A stretch of 64,000 bases of DNA. Origin: Candidatus Gastranaerophilales bacterium (GTDB lineage Bacteria > Cyanobacteriota > Vampirovibrionia > Gastranaerophilales > Gastranaerophilaceae). Positions 25,504 to 34,349 of this stretch are shown here, piece after piece (the stretch's first letter is position 1; each line of letters starts with the position of its first letter). The position numbers and the translations under genes are program-made. The notes below the pieces were generated by a model. That model worked only from the letters and a program-made list of their open reading frames with translations, was not told where the DNA came from and made no database searches. The stretch covers positions 62,001 through 126,000 of the forward strand of contig JAFQHZ010000006.1 in the NCBI GenBank assembly GCA_017415185.1, given 5' to 3'.

Positions 25504-25638
25504 GGATTTTGATTAGGGCGGAACAGAGTTTATTTATAAACTCGTAGTGAGCCCGTCTGTTTAAGAAAACTTTTGAAATGACGGTTTTGCGCAAGCAAAA
25601 CCGAAATGAAATACTAAGTTTTCGAGTTGTTAAAATCC
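25504..25638 (+). ncRNA. candidate structured RNA (or cruciform DNA) unit 2
   Basis: A tandem copy of unit 1, period 142 bp, with the first 61 bases of the repeat identical (from 25359 and 25501). The helices are preserved while the sequence differs: GAAAACTT (25565-25572)/AAGTTTTC (25616-25623) replaces GTAGATTT/AAATCTAC, and CGGTTTTGC-GCAA-GCAAAACCG (25582-25603) replaces AGAAAATC-TTT-GATTTTCT. The closing helix keeps pairing through a G-T wobble. These compensatory changes argue that the fold is selected. Confidence 0.55.
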
Positions 25639-25650
25639 AAAACAACAGCA

Positions 25651-25664
25651 GGGAGTTTTTTCAT
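25651..25664 (+). repeat. tRNA 3'-flank repeat, copy 2
   Basis: GGGAGTTTTTTCAT, the second copy of the tRNA-Asn 3' flank. It bounds the structured units on the left from the higBA module on the right. Confidence 0.55.
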
Positions 25665-25737
25665 TTTAAAGGGTTTGAAATATCTCAAAGCCTTTAAAAG
25701 TATTTATTTGGAAAGTTCGAACATAAGACTTAATATG

Positions 25738-25746
25738 TGCTACAAT
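25738..25746 (+). promoter_or_regulatory. extended -10 promoter for higB
   Basis: TGCTACAAT, a TGn-TACAAT element seven bp before the higB ATG, implies a leaderless or very short 5' end. A GTTCGAAC palindrome lies about 20 bp upstream. Confidence 0.4.
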
Positions 25747-25752
25747 TAATCT

Positions 25753-26034
25753 ATGATTAAATCTTTTAAGTGTAAAGAAACAGAGAAGGTGTGGAATGAA
25801 ATGTTTTCAAAGAAACTTCCACATGATATTCAAAAAAGAGCATTGCAGAAACTAAGAATGCTCCATGTAGCTTGTGTTCTTGATGACTTAAAAATACCAC
25901 CAAGTAATCATTTAGAAGCCTTAACTGGCGATAGACAAGGGCAACATTCTATTCGTATCAATGACCAGTATAGAATCTGTTTTCGTTGGCTAGATAATCA
26001 TTCTTTTGATGTTGAAATTGTGGATTATCATTAA
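25753..26034 (+). CDS. higB: HigB-type toxin (RelE/ParE superfamily)
   Basis: A 93-residue protein with the HigB signature: NHLEALTGDRQGQHSIRIND, then QYRICFRW and a C-terminal VEIVDYH. This family cuts mRNA on the ribosome. It precedes a HigA-type XRE antitoxin, the usual toxin-first order for higBA. The module lies between tRNA-flank repeats, so it is probably cargo of a small integrated segment. There is no evident ribosome-binding site, in line with a short leader. Confidence 0.9.
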   Translation: MIKSFKCKETEKVWNEMFSKKLPHDIQKRALQKLRMLHVACVLDDLKIPPSNHLEALTGDRQGQHSIRINDQYRICFRWLDNHSFDVEIVDYH

Positions 26035-26071
26035 TTTATGTTAATTTATTTAGCAATTGTTTGTTAGAGTA

Positions 26072-26100
26072 TTGAAATTATGTGGTACGTACTATATAAT
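26072..26100 (+). promoter_or_regulatory. higA promoter with overlapping 24-bp operator palindrome
   Basis: TTGAAA (26072-26077) and TATAAT (26095-26100) are 17 bp apart, in the gap between toxin and antitoxin. ATTATGTGGTAC/GTACTATATAAT (26077-26100) is a palindrome with 10 of 12 positions matching, covering the spacer and -10. HigA binding here would repress its own promoter. Confidence 0.65.
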
Positions 26101-26132
26101 ATAGATAAAGCCACTACGCAGGAAATAGTGTG

Positions 26133-26432
26133 ATGACGGAATATATTGAATTAACAACAGTTGGAGAACTGTTGAAAGAAGAATTTATTGATGCATTTAA
26201 TATTAGCCAAAATGCTTTAGCTAAGGCTATATTTGTACCACCAAACAGAATTCATCAAATAGTAAATAACCAAAGAAGAATTACTGCAGATACAGACCTT
26301 AGATTAACTACATATTTTGGTTTATCTCAAGGTTACTTCTTGCGCTATCAAGAAGATTATGAACTTAGAATCGCAAGACGTGAAATTGCTGATGATATAA
26401 ACAGAATTAAACCAATTCAAGCATTAGGATAA
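26133..26432 (+). CDS. higA: HigA-type antitoxin (XRE family)
   Basis: About 99 residues from the ATG at 26133; a GTG immediately before it is possible, but AGGAAA is better placed for this ATG. The HTH reads NISQNALAKAIFVPPNRIHQIVNNQRRI, followed by DTDLRLTTYFGLSQGYFLR, typical of HigA/VapI antitoxins. It should neutralise HigB and repress via the palindrome at 26077-26100. Its own promoter allows the antitoxin to be made in excess of the toxin. Confidence 0.9.
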   Translation: MTEYIELTTVGELLKEEFIDAFNISQNALAKAIFVPPNRIHQIVNNQRRITADTDLRLTTYFGLSQGYFLRYQEDYELRIARREIADDINRIKPIQALG

Positions 26433-26513
26433 ATATATTCTTTCAAGCTTAAAATCTATCTAAAAAGGCTACTATTAGTTCTCTTTATTGCTTCATGTAA
26501 TTCAACACAAAAA

Positions 26514-26554
26514 GTTCGAATCTCGGACGGTTCGGGGAGTTTTTTCATATAAAA
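26514..26554 (+). repeat. tRNA-like remnant with tRNA 3'-flank repeat, copy 3
   Basis: GTTCGAATC at about 26516 resembles a tRNA T-loop. It is followed by GGGGAGTTTTTTCAT (26534-26548), identical to the tRNA-Asn end, and by ATAAAA where copy 1 has GTAAAA. The T-stem no longer pairs, so this is not a functional tRNA. It marks the right end of the accessory segment. Confidence 0.55.
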
Positions 26555-26621
26555 CTCTTTTTGCTTCTGCAAATTTTTAAATTCAGGAGTTTTATAATCA
26601 TGTTGAAGGTGAGGGTAAAAT

Positions 26622-27719
26622 ATGAAAATATCAGCAATTTCTTTTGGTGCAAATTTCAACTTAAAAGTTGGAGACAAAAACAAAACAACTCAAGCGCAAT
26701 TCAATAACGAAATTGGATTAGCACAACACGCAAGAAACATTGGAGTTTCAATACCAAATTATGATATTTTATATGGTCCTGTGATGATAAATTATCAAAC
26801 AAAAGGCGAAGTTGCGAATTTTCAAACAAATCCAATCCAACAAAAACACTTCCCAAAATTATTTAACAATATATATTTGCTAGATATTTCAAACATTTCT
26901 CATAATGACCTTGAAATGACCCATTGTTTTTATTCTCAAGATGGGGATGTTGAATTCGACTGTTTCAGATTTGGAAACTATTTTGAAAAAGACGAAATCA
27001 ACTTGCCACCTTTTGAAATGCCTAATAACTTAGCAAACTACGAAAATACCAGCTTGGCTTTTTATATTGAACAAATGCCAGATATTCAAGCTAAAACAAA
27101 CTTTTTAAAAGATTATTTAAAAGCAAGCAGTGTTTATCACCAAAAAAGAGCAGATTATATTGAACAAAGGCTCAATAAAACCGCAAATTCAGGAATAATT
27201 TTAACAAAAGAAATGCTTGAAACAGAACAAATCCGCACTCAAATGTGTCAAAATCCAACCGATGAAATGGCAAACTTGTTATTGAAAAAACTTGAATTTG
27301 GCAAAAAACAAAGACAAGCTTTCACACTATGGGATGAAGGAAATGGTGCTTGCGGCAAGGATTTCAGCAAAGAAAAAAGAATAAATTCAATTGTTGAATA
27401 TCTTGATTCTATAAAACTGGGAATAGACTTTGCAAAAAGCGCACAAATTTTATCAGACAAAAGCACCAATGAAACAGAAAAGAAATACTACGCTCTTGAA
27501 GCTCAAGTTGGCAAATATTATATAGACACATACATCAAATGGGTTTCAGGAATGGCAAACTATAACTTTGAAGATTCAAGAGTTTGCCCAAAACCAGACA
27601 GCACAAGAAAAGAATTAAAAAAAGTTTATGATAAAATTGCAAATGCCGAATATAGCTCAAAAATAAACGCAATAGACGAATATATTGAGCTATATCTAAA
27701 GGAAACAAAAAACAATTAA
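26622..27719 (+). CDS. unknown tagged protein
   Basis: 365 residues with the N-terminus MKISAISFGANF, the clearest example of the tag (I6-S7-F8-G9-A10). The rest is mostly helical and charged, with no signal peptide, membrane segment or recognisable motif. GTGAGGG is the ribosome-binding site. Its last four bases overlap the end of the convergent double AAA+ ATPase gene, so the two 3' ends are antisense to each other. Function unknown. Confidence 0.55.
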   Translation: MKISAISFGANFNLKVGDKNKTTQAQFNNEIGLAQHARNIGVSIPNYDILYGPVMINYQTKGEVANFQTNPIQQKHFPKLFNNIYLLDISNISHNDLEMTHCFYSQDGDVEFDCFRFGNYFEKDEINLPPFEMPNNLANYENTSLAFYIEQMPDIQAKTNFLKDYLKASSVYHQKRADYIEQRLNKTANSGIILTKEMLETEQIRTQMCQNPTDEMANLLLKKLEFGKKQRQAFTLWDEGNGACGKDFSKEKRINSIVEYLDSIKLGIDFAKSAQILSDKSTNETEKKYYALEAQVGKYYIDTYIKWVSGMANYNFEDSRVCPKPDSTRKELKKVYDKIANAEYSSKINAIDEYIELYLKETKNN

Positions 27720-29764
27720 AATCCGATATTTGAGCTTAATTCTTTTGATTTTTTGACTTTAACTTCTTCTTCAAGCATTTGCTTAAGCTCACAAACATCT
27801 TCTGTTCCTAAAAATGCAATTTTCTTTTTAACTGTGGCAAAATCTCCCGCTGTTAATCCATTAATGCTCGCAATTTTTTCAGAAACATCTTTATTGAAAA
27901 AATGCTTAAAACCAAGTTGGACTTGCTTTGTTGTCATATATTTAAATTTTATTTTAAAAGTAAATCTTCTTAAACTTGCCTCATCAAGCGAATCCATAAA
28001 ATTCGTCGTGCAAATAAAAGGATAAGGATGTGATTCCATCCAAGTAAGCATTTCGTTCACTTGCGAAATTTCCCAGCTTCTTTGCGCATTTTCTCTTGAT
28101 TGCAGAAAAGAATCGGCTTCATCAAAAATTAAAATTGCCTTTTTATCCCTTGCTTCTTTGAAAGCTTTTGCAATATTTCGCTCCGTTTCTCCAACCCATT
28201 TCGACATTAAATCAGAAGCTTTTTTAAAAACAACCCCAAGCTCCAACATATTTGCAAGTTGTTTTGCATATTCGCTTTTCCCTGTTCCCGCTTCGCCATA
28301 AAGACACAAAGAAAAATTCAACTTGCCAGTATTTTTTATCTTTTTAGCCAAATCTTCCATATTATTATCGGTGTTAATCAAATCAAAATTGTAATTATCC
28401 GTTTTTTTATTAACGTCAAAATTTTCGCTCGTTTCTTTTCCTCGGTTCAATAATGTTATTTGATTTTTAACAAATTTTTCAAAATCTTCTTTAGGTGAAT
28501 TTGTCAATCTTAAAATTTTAATTGAATTAGTAATTACCGATGAAGCTAAATCATATTTCTTGCTTAATTTCATTATTTCATCATCAGATATTTCAAAATT
28601 ATGTTTTTTAAATTCCTTTTTCATAAAATTCAATTGAACATCTTCGCTCAATTTTTCAAATTTAACAGAATAAACAAAACGCCTTAAATAAGCTTTATCC
28701 ATATTTTCAATATCATTTGTTGTCCAAATAATTGGTGTTTCATTTTCTTCAAGAATCTTATTAACATAAGCCTTTGATTGAGTCCTTCGGTCAAACATCG
28801 TATCTTTAAAAACATCCTCAGCTTCATCAAAAAGAATAATTTTTTTACCAACCAAATTTACAAAAATACCCAATTTTAATTTCAAGTTTCCAATTCTCTC
28901 TTCTCGACACATTTCATTATTGTCATCATCCTCACAAAGAATTTCAAAAAGGGGAGTTTTTAAACATTTTGCAACCACTTTTGCCATTTCTGTTTTTCCG
29001 GCGCCAACTTCACCATAAAAAAGAATATTGACCCCTTTGGTTTTTTGTTCAAGAGCACTTTTCAAAATAAGCTCAACGGTTTCAAATTCATTTTTTAAAT
29101 GTTCAAAATCATTTTTCTTAAGATTTGCCCCCAAGGCACTTCCGACAAAATGAGCGCACATTTTATTAACAGAAGAATATTTCCTTTCAATCGCTTCATC
29201 AATTTTACTTGGCAAAGAATATTTAAACCCTCTTCTTCCTCGAATATTAAGTAAAATACCCGCATCAACCAATTTCTCTATACATTTTTGTGGCTTATTA
29301 ATTCCTAAATAATAACGGCACATGTTCAGAACATTGCAATGCCCATAACAATCATGCGCTAAACAAAGTATATCGCAACAAATATTATCAATTTCATTTC
29401 TACAAAACATTTTAAAAATATTTATTTCGTCTTTGCTTAAATTGAATAGCTTTTCAATCGCTCTAAAAGTTTTTTCTCTTGGTGATATTTTTATATTTTT
29501 AAATTTTTTCAATTGCTCTTTTAATTGAAAAACCACATCATCCGCAATAGCATAAATTGTCTTCTTAGTTTGCTTATCTAAATTGCAATCAATATTTTTT
29601 TCTAAATTAAAATTAATTTTTTTGCATTGAAAATTTTTTTGAACAGTTTCAATAAAATCCAAAATTTTTTGTATATTAAGACTTCCTTCTGAATCAAGTT
29701 TTATTTTTTCAATCGCATTAATTAAATACTCAATCAAAATCTTTTGTTCATACAAATGCAACAT
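27716..29764 (-). CDS. double AAA+ ATPase
   Basis: 682 residues. The N-terminal 190 are helical, with a Cys/His-rich stretch around 120-150 (CCDILCLAHDCYGHCNVLNMC) and a winged-helix-like VDAGILLNIRGRRGFKYSLP. AAA+ domain 1 has GEVGAGKT (251-258) and LFDEAE (311-316). Domain 2 has GEAGTGKS (490-497), IFDEAD (546-551) and an arginine finger-like SLRRF. It is probably a ring-forming remodelling ATPase of the ClpA/Cdc48-like style, but I know no close family. The flanking genes on both sides encode tagged proteins, which could be clients. Confidence 0.7.
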   Translation of the reverse strand: MLHLYEQKILIEYLINAIEKIKLDSEGSLNIQKILDFIETVQKNFQCKKINFNLEKNIDCNLDKQTKKTIYAIADDVVFQLKEQLKKFKNIKISPREKTFRAIEKLFNLSKDEINIFKMFCRNEIDNICCDILCLAHDCYGHCNVLNMCRYYLGINKPQKCIEKLVDAGILLNIRGRRGFKYSLPSKIDEAIERKYSSVNKMCAHFVGSALGANLKKNDFEHLKNEFETVELILKSALEQKTKGVNILFYGEVGAGKTEMAKVVAKCLKTPLFEILCEDDDNNEMCREERIGNLKLKLGIFVNLVGKKIILFDEAEDVFKDTMFDRRTQSKAYVNKILEENETPIIWTTNDIENMDKAYLRRFVYSVKFEKLSEDVQLNFMKKEFKKHNFEISDDEIMKLSKKYDLASSVITNSIKILRLTNSPKEDFEKFVKNQITLLNRGKETSENFDVNKKTDNYNFDLINTDNNMEDLAKKIKNTGKLNFSLCLYGEAGTGKSEYAKQLANMLELGVVFKKASDLMSKWVGETERNIAKAFKEARDKKAILIFDEADSFLQSRENAQRSWEISQVNEMLTWMESHPYPFICTTNFMDSLDEASLRRFTFKIKFKYMTTKQVQLGFKHFFNKDVSEKIASINGLTAGDFATVKKKIAFLGTEDVCELKQMLEEEVKVKKSKELSSNIGF

Positions 29765-29836
29765 AGGGGCATATCCTTATATCTAACTTCATATTAAGAT
29801 ATTACCTCCTTGATGTGTCAATTTTGGACGCATAAA

Positions 29837-32290
29837 TTATAACATTAAATATCCTTGAGAAGCTCTTAATTTATCAACAAAATCTTTATATTTTACATAC
29901 AGCACGGGGTTCAAAAGCGCTTCTTTAACTAATCTTTCCTCTGGAATTTCGTCGCTTGCAAGCCTGATTTTGCATTCTCTCAAAATTTCATTTGCTTTCA
30001 TTGTATTTGTACCATTTACGCTTATTTGCGAAACGATATTTTGAAAATGAATATTATTCAAAAGACAATCTTGTTCAATTGGGCTTTCAACAGGAATATG
30101 CGAATCATCGCCAAAATATGCCCCATTGAAATCATTATTTGCTAAACTATAATAATTAGGATTATCTCCATCATAATAACCACAACGTAGCACCCATTTT
30201 GAATCTAAATTCGAATAGTTTACATCGGTTGAATGAACTCTCAATTCCCAATTTTTGCCGTCTTTATCTCTCCATGTGCAACAAACTGAATACAAAATGT
30301 TGTCGTTACTATATGGATGTATTTCAATATTTGCATCTTTAGGCATAATTTTTAAAATATTTTCAAAAGTTAATTTGCCTTTGGCATTTAAAGAAGTAAA
30401 CAAATCTTTATATTTATCAGCAAGCTCGTCTGTTTCAAGCACGGCACCATTAAAAGATTCAATTTTTTCACCTAAAATATCTTCTTCTAAACCTTGAGAA
30501 ATAATACAACTGCCATTTTGATTTGTTAAATTTACAACAAAATTTTGCACCGCAAGAACTAAAGCTTTTAATTCAAAAGAATTATTATCACGACAATGCG
30601 ATTTCAGGCTTTGCGCTAATTGTTTAGCTTTTTGCTTTCCTAATTTTGTTGTCAAATCAAATTCATGAGTTTTCATTGGCGCAATCGCACCGCCTATTGC
30701 AACATAACGATTATCAGGATTATTTAAATCATTAATCAATAAAATTAATTCATTATTTTTATACATCTTTTGAATATCAACTCCAAAAGATTGATTTCCA
30801 TCCGTATATCTTAATATGCCATTATTAAACTCAACAAAACCAGCAGGATATAATCCTAAATTATCAGGCTGTATCAAATTTTCAACAGAAATTGCAACAT
30901 CGTTTTCTTGCCTTCTTAAACTTGAAAACAATTCAAACATTGAAAAAGTACTTCCTGTTTTAATTACATCCAAATTTCTATAAAGTTCAATAGATTCCAC
31001 TTCTCGATTTATTCTTCCGCTTGAGCTTGAAACAAGTTTAGGCCTTGACTTTACTTTGGATTCGGCAGCAGAAATTACTTCATCAACTTCTTTATCTGTT
31101 TCTTTTGAAAATTTTTTAATCAAAACAATTCTAGTATCATCTGGAAAATTTTCTGTTGAAATAACTCTCCCATATTCATCATATTTAACCACAGCGCAAA
31201 TTGTGCTATGTTTTTCAACAGTTCCATAAGGAATGCCTAATTTTTGCGATATTTCAATTTTAGATTTTCCTTCACTCAACATTTTTTCAACTATTTGCCT
31301 TGCTTGCACTGCAAGTTTTTCCTTGTAATCTCTGGAATGCAAATATGAATCCATAGCATCCTGCATTTTATTTTCAAAACCCCAATATGACAAAACTCTT
31401 TCCAAATGCGCATGGGAACATCCAATTTTAATAGCAATATCTTCAGAAGTCATGCCGCTATCCAACATCAACAAAATATCTTTCTTTGGATAACCCTTAA
31501 TCATTTTAGGATTCAAAATTGCTTGCTGTCGACGAATAGACTCTTCTTTTTTAATTTCATCCCTATAATTTTCAAGGGATATTTTTTCAACAATTTTTTG
31601 AATATCGGGCTGAACTTTGTGGCTCTTATTAGCCCTAATTCCAGATAAAACTTCTTTTTCTTGCAATTTTGCTTTAATAAATTTAATTATATCCGCTTGT
31701 TTGAATGAATAACTTGCCAAAAACAAAGCTTCATCAACAGGCAAAACGTGACTAATATTTTCTCCATTCACCACACAATTAAATTCAACGCCTTTAATAT
31801 TACTTAAATAATTTTCTATTTGTTTTTTACTTAGTTCAAATCTTGCACATAACATTAACTCCATCGGAGTCAACGAAGGAAACATCTTCTTAGCAGAAAG
31901 ATATTTTTCAATTTCATTTGGATTAAGTTGATAAAAAATTACAGCGTCAACAAGGCTAATTGGCGCTTCTTTATATAATTTTGAATATTCTTCTTGTAAT
32001 TTTAAATAAACTTCAATTTCATTTGCAGACAAATCCTTTATCATAGGCAAATTTGCCGCTTCATCGGTTAAAAGTTTGTTTATTTTATCCATTTCCCAAT
32101 AAGCATCTTTTAATTTGCCATAAAAAAGAGCTCTTATATCACTAGCACCACAAAAAGAAATATTTTTTGCTTTGTTTTTTTCAAAAACATCACACTTCAA
32201 GCCTTTTGGAGCAGTTTGAACTGTATTATTTTGTTGAAATCGGGGAAATTTTGTCTGAATATTTGAAAAATTTAAACTAATCATATCCAT
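29837..32290 (-). CDS. large tagged protein with helix-turn-helix repeats, unknown
   Basis: About 817 residues. The start region is MDMISLNFSN (tag at 6-9) and a second, stronger tag NISFCGA follows at about 43-49. In the first half, two helix-turn-helix-like units are visible: SEDIAIKIGCSHAHLERVL and SKIEISQKLGIPYGTVEKH. These resemble resolvase-type HTHs, so nucleic-acid binding is possible. The second half is beta-rich and unrecognised. I choose the ATG at 32290; an upstream TTG and the ATG at 32284 are alternatives, and none has a clear ribosome-binding site. Confidence 0.5.
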   Translation of the reverse strand: MDMISLNFSNIQTKFPRFQQNNTVQTAPKGLKCDVFEKNKAKNISFCGASDIRALFYGKLKDAYWEMDKINKLLTDEAANLPMIKDLSANEIEVYLKLQEEYSKLYKEAPISLVDAVIFYQLNPNEIEKYLSAKKMFPSLTPMELMLCARFELSKKQIENYLSNIKGVEFNCVVNGENISHVLPVDEALFLASYSFKQADIIKFIKAKLQEKEVLSGIRANKSHKVQPDIQKIVEKISLENYRDEIKKEESIRRQQAILNPKMIKGYPKKDILLMLDSGMTSEDIAIKIGCSHAHLERVLSYWGFENKMQDAMDSYLHSRDYKEKLAVQARQIVEKMLSEGKSKIEISQKLGIPYGTVEKHSTICAVVKYDEYGRVISTENFPDDTRIVLIKKFSKETDKEVDEVISAAESKVKSRPKLVSSSSGRINREVESIELYRNLDVIKTGSTFSMFELFSSLRRQENDVAISVENLIQPDNLGLYPAGFVEFNNGILRYTDGNQSFGVDIQKMYKNNELILLINDLNNPDNRYVAIGGAIAPMKTHEFDLTTKLGKQKAKQLAQSLKSHCRDNNSFELKALVLAVQNFVVNLTNQNGSCIISQGLEEDILGEKIESFNGAVLETDELADKYKDLFTSLNAKGKLTFENILKIMPKDANIEIHPYSNDNILYSVCCTWRDKDGKNWELRVHSTDVNYSNLDSKWVLRCGYYDGDNPNYYSLANNDFNGAYFGDDSHIPVESPIEQDCLLNNIHFQNIVSQISVNGTNTMKANEILRECKIRLASDEIPEERLVKEALLNPVLYVKYKDFVDKLRASQGYLML

Positions 32291-32388
32291 ATAAAACAAA
32301 CAAAAAATTAAAATTGCCTTTTTGTAAAAAGAAATTTATTATATAATTTTCATAGAATTAGTATTATTCAAACAAGATAGAGGAATTA

Positions 32389-33141
32389 ATGCTTAGCAAG
32401 TATTTTCAAATTAAAACCAAAGAAGAAAATTTTATTAACCACATAAATTCACTTATAGAAAATCATAAAAATAAAAAAATATTATTTTATGGCGCAGGAG
32501 AAGCTTTTTTAGAATTAAATAAAACTTATAAATTTAATGAAAAACTTGATATCGTTGCAATTGCAGACCAAGATTCTTCAAAAAAAATTGAAAATTTTAA
32601 TCTAATTTCACCGCAAGAAATCAAGAATTATTCTTTTGACAAAATCATCATAACAACAGAATCAAACAGCCATATTAAAACATTTTTGTTAGATTTGAAA
32701 ATACCGCAAGAAAAAATCGAAACGCTATTTATAGAAGATTTTAAAGATGAAAGACTTTCTTTTATTTATCTTGAAAAAAACAACTTTGAAGACCATTTAA
32801 AAAAATTAAATCATCAATTGCAAGGCAAAAAAATTGTTATTTATGGAGCAGGCGTATTTTTCCAAGCAATTAAAAAATTTTATGATTTATCAAAATTAAA
32901 CATTATTGCAATTTCAGACCAAAGCTTTTCCAAAGAAGAAACAAAGGAATATATGGGCTATATGACAATTTCGCCAAATAAAATTAAAAGCTTAAATCCT
33001 GATTGCGTTCTTGTTGCAACAAAAATATATATAACCATAATTGAACATTTGCACCAAAATCTTCTTTATAGAAGCGGTATTAAAATTGCGCCACTTGTTA
33101 AAAAACCACTGGGCGTTTTATTAAAAGAAATTTGGAAATAA
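32389..33141 (+). CDS. tandem Rossmann-like nucleotide-sugar-type protein
   Basis: 250 residues made of two similar halves. Each has a glycine-rich turn after strand 1 (KILFYGAGEAF and KIVIYGAGVFF), an I-A-[IDQ]-x-D-Q strand end (IVAIADQDSS, IIAISDQSFS), an I[ST]P segment and a late strand (IIITTE, CVLVATK). That is an internal duplication of a short Rossmann unit of the type found in surface-glycan proteins. GAGGAATTA precedes the ATG. It opens a three-gene glycan cluster. Activity unknown; perhaps sugar-nucleotide binding. Confidence 0.6.
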   Translation: MLSKYFQIKTKEENFINHINSLIENHKNKKILFYGAGEAFLELNKTYKFNEKLDIVAIADQDSSKKIENFNLISPQEIKNYSFDKIIITTESNSHIKTFLLDLKIPQEKIETLFIEDFKDERLSFIYLEKNNFEDHLKKLNHQLQGKKIVIYGAGVFFQAIKKFYDLSKLNIIAISDQSFSKEETKEYMGYMTISPNKIKSLNPDCVLVATKIYITIIEHLHQNLLYRSGIKIAPLVKKPLGVLLKEIWK

Positions 33142-33146
33142 ATCAA

Positions 33147-34349
33147 ATGGCAAAAAAAGGCAAAATTTTAATTATTACCAAAACCGATTATTTAACCAAA
33201 AATAGCGGTTCAACCGCATATTTAAAATCTATCATTCAAGGTTTAAAAAAAGAAAACAAAGTTGAAGTTTTAAATATGTATAAAATAGAAAAAATTTTCT
33301 TTTTTGATAAAGAAGGAATTAATTACTTCAACAATGCTTTCAAAATTGGCAAATTGCATTTTTGCTATGGCGTTTTATTAAGAAGAATTTTGTTTTCGCT
33401 ACAATATATTTTAAACAATAATTTTTTCTTAAATTTTCTTCCAAAATATACCCCTGCACTTCAGCCATTCGATAAAAAAGAAATTAATTTTGTAATAAAC
33501 CACATAAAAAAGAAAAAATATACAACAGTTATTGCAAACTATATCAGCTCAAGCAATGTTTTTAAAGAAAATTTTTTCAAAGAAAAAAATATTAAAACAA
33601 TAATTTTAACATGCGATATTATTCAAAACAGAATTAAAATTTTTAAAGAAAAAGGCATAAATTGTCAAAATATTGCCCACTGGACAGAAGAAAAAGAAAT
33701 AGAAGCTTGGCAAAGCGCAGATATAATTGTTTCAATTCAAAAAGAAGAAACGCAACAAATACAACAACTATGCCCAAATAAAAAAATTATTACAACACCC
33801 GTTTCTTTTGATTTAAAAATGACATCCAAAAAAAGACTTGAAAGAGAATTTCAAAAAAACATTATGTTTATAGGCGCAAATAACCCCCCAAACAAATCTG
33901 CGGTTGAATTTTTGTTATCGTTTGCTTCTGAAATTAATGCAACTTTTAATATTTACGGTGGCGTTTGTAAAGAATTTAAAAAACAAAATCAAAAAAACGT
34001 TGTTTTTAAAGGAAAACTTGATAATTTACAAGAAGCCTATCAAAATAATGACATTGCTCTTGTGCCATTAATTGGTGGCACAGGTTTAAAAGTTAAATCT
34101 GTTGAAGCTTTGTCTTATTCAATGCCAATTGTTGGAACAAAATATGCAATTGAAGGAATGAGAAATTCTCTTGGAAAATGTTGTTTTGAAGGAAACAGTG
34201 AAAAAGAATTGATTAATGAGCTTAAAAATCTAATCAACAATGAAGAATTATACAAAAAAGCAACAAAAGAAGCGCAAAAATATTTTGAAAACAATTTCAC
34301 ACCAAAAATAGCCCTCAAAGAACTTATTGAAACACTAAAGGAAAAATAA
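33147..34349 (+). CDS. glycosyltransferase (GT4-like)
   Basis: 400 residues from the ATG at 33147, preceded by GGAAATAA; an upstream TTG is less likely. The C-terminal half shows the GT-B pattern: NIMFIGANNPPNKSAVEFLL, FNIYGGVCKEF, NDIALVPLIGGTGLKVKSVEALSYSMPIVGT. The Gly-rich loop and the E of VEAL match the nucleotide-sugar site of GT4 enzymes. It probably adds a sugar to a surface polysaccharide or LPS. The stop overlaps the next start (TAATG). Confidence 0.75.
   Translation: MAKKGKILIITKTDYLTKNSGSTAYLKSIIQGLKKENKVEVLNMYKIEKIFFFDKEGINYFNNAFKIGKLHFCYGVLLRRILFSLQYILNNNFFLNFLPKYTPALQPFDKKEINFVINHIKKKKYTTVIANYISSSNVFKENFFKEKNIKTIILTCDIIQNRIKIFKEKGINCQNIAHWTEEKEIEAWQSADIIVSIQKEETQQIQQLCPNKKIITTPVSFDLKMTSKKRLEREFQKNIMFIGANNPPNKSAVEFLLSFASEINATFNIYGGVCKEFKKQNQKNVVFKGKLDNLQEAYQNNDIALVPLIGGTGLKVKSVEALSYSMPIVGTKYAIEGMRNSLGKCCFEGNSEKELINELKNLINNEELYKKATKEAQKYFENNFTPKIALKELIETLKEK

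Noticed and set aside
25362-25638. Integron attC sites
   Set aside because: The units are multi-helix rather than one long imperfect hairpin, lack matched GTTRRRY and RYYYAAC ends, and no integrase or cassette genes are present.
26514-26540. A second functional tRNA ending in GGGGAG
   Set aside because: GTTCGAATC looks like a T-loop, but the flanking T-stem does not pair and no acceptor, D or anticodon arms are found upstream.
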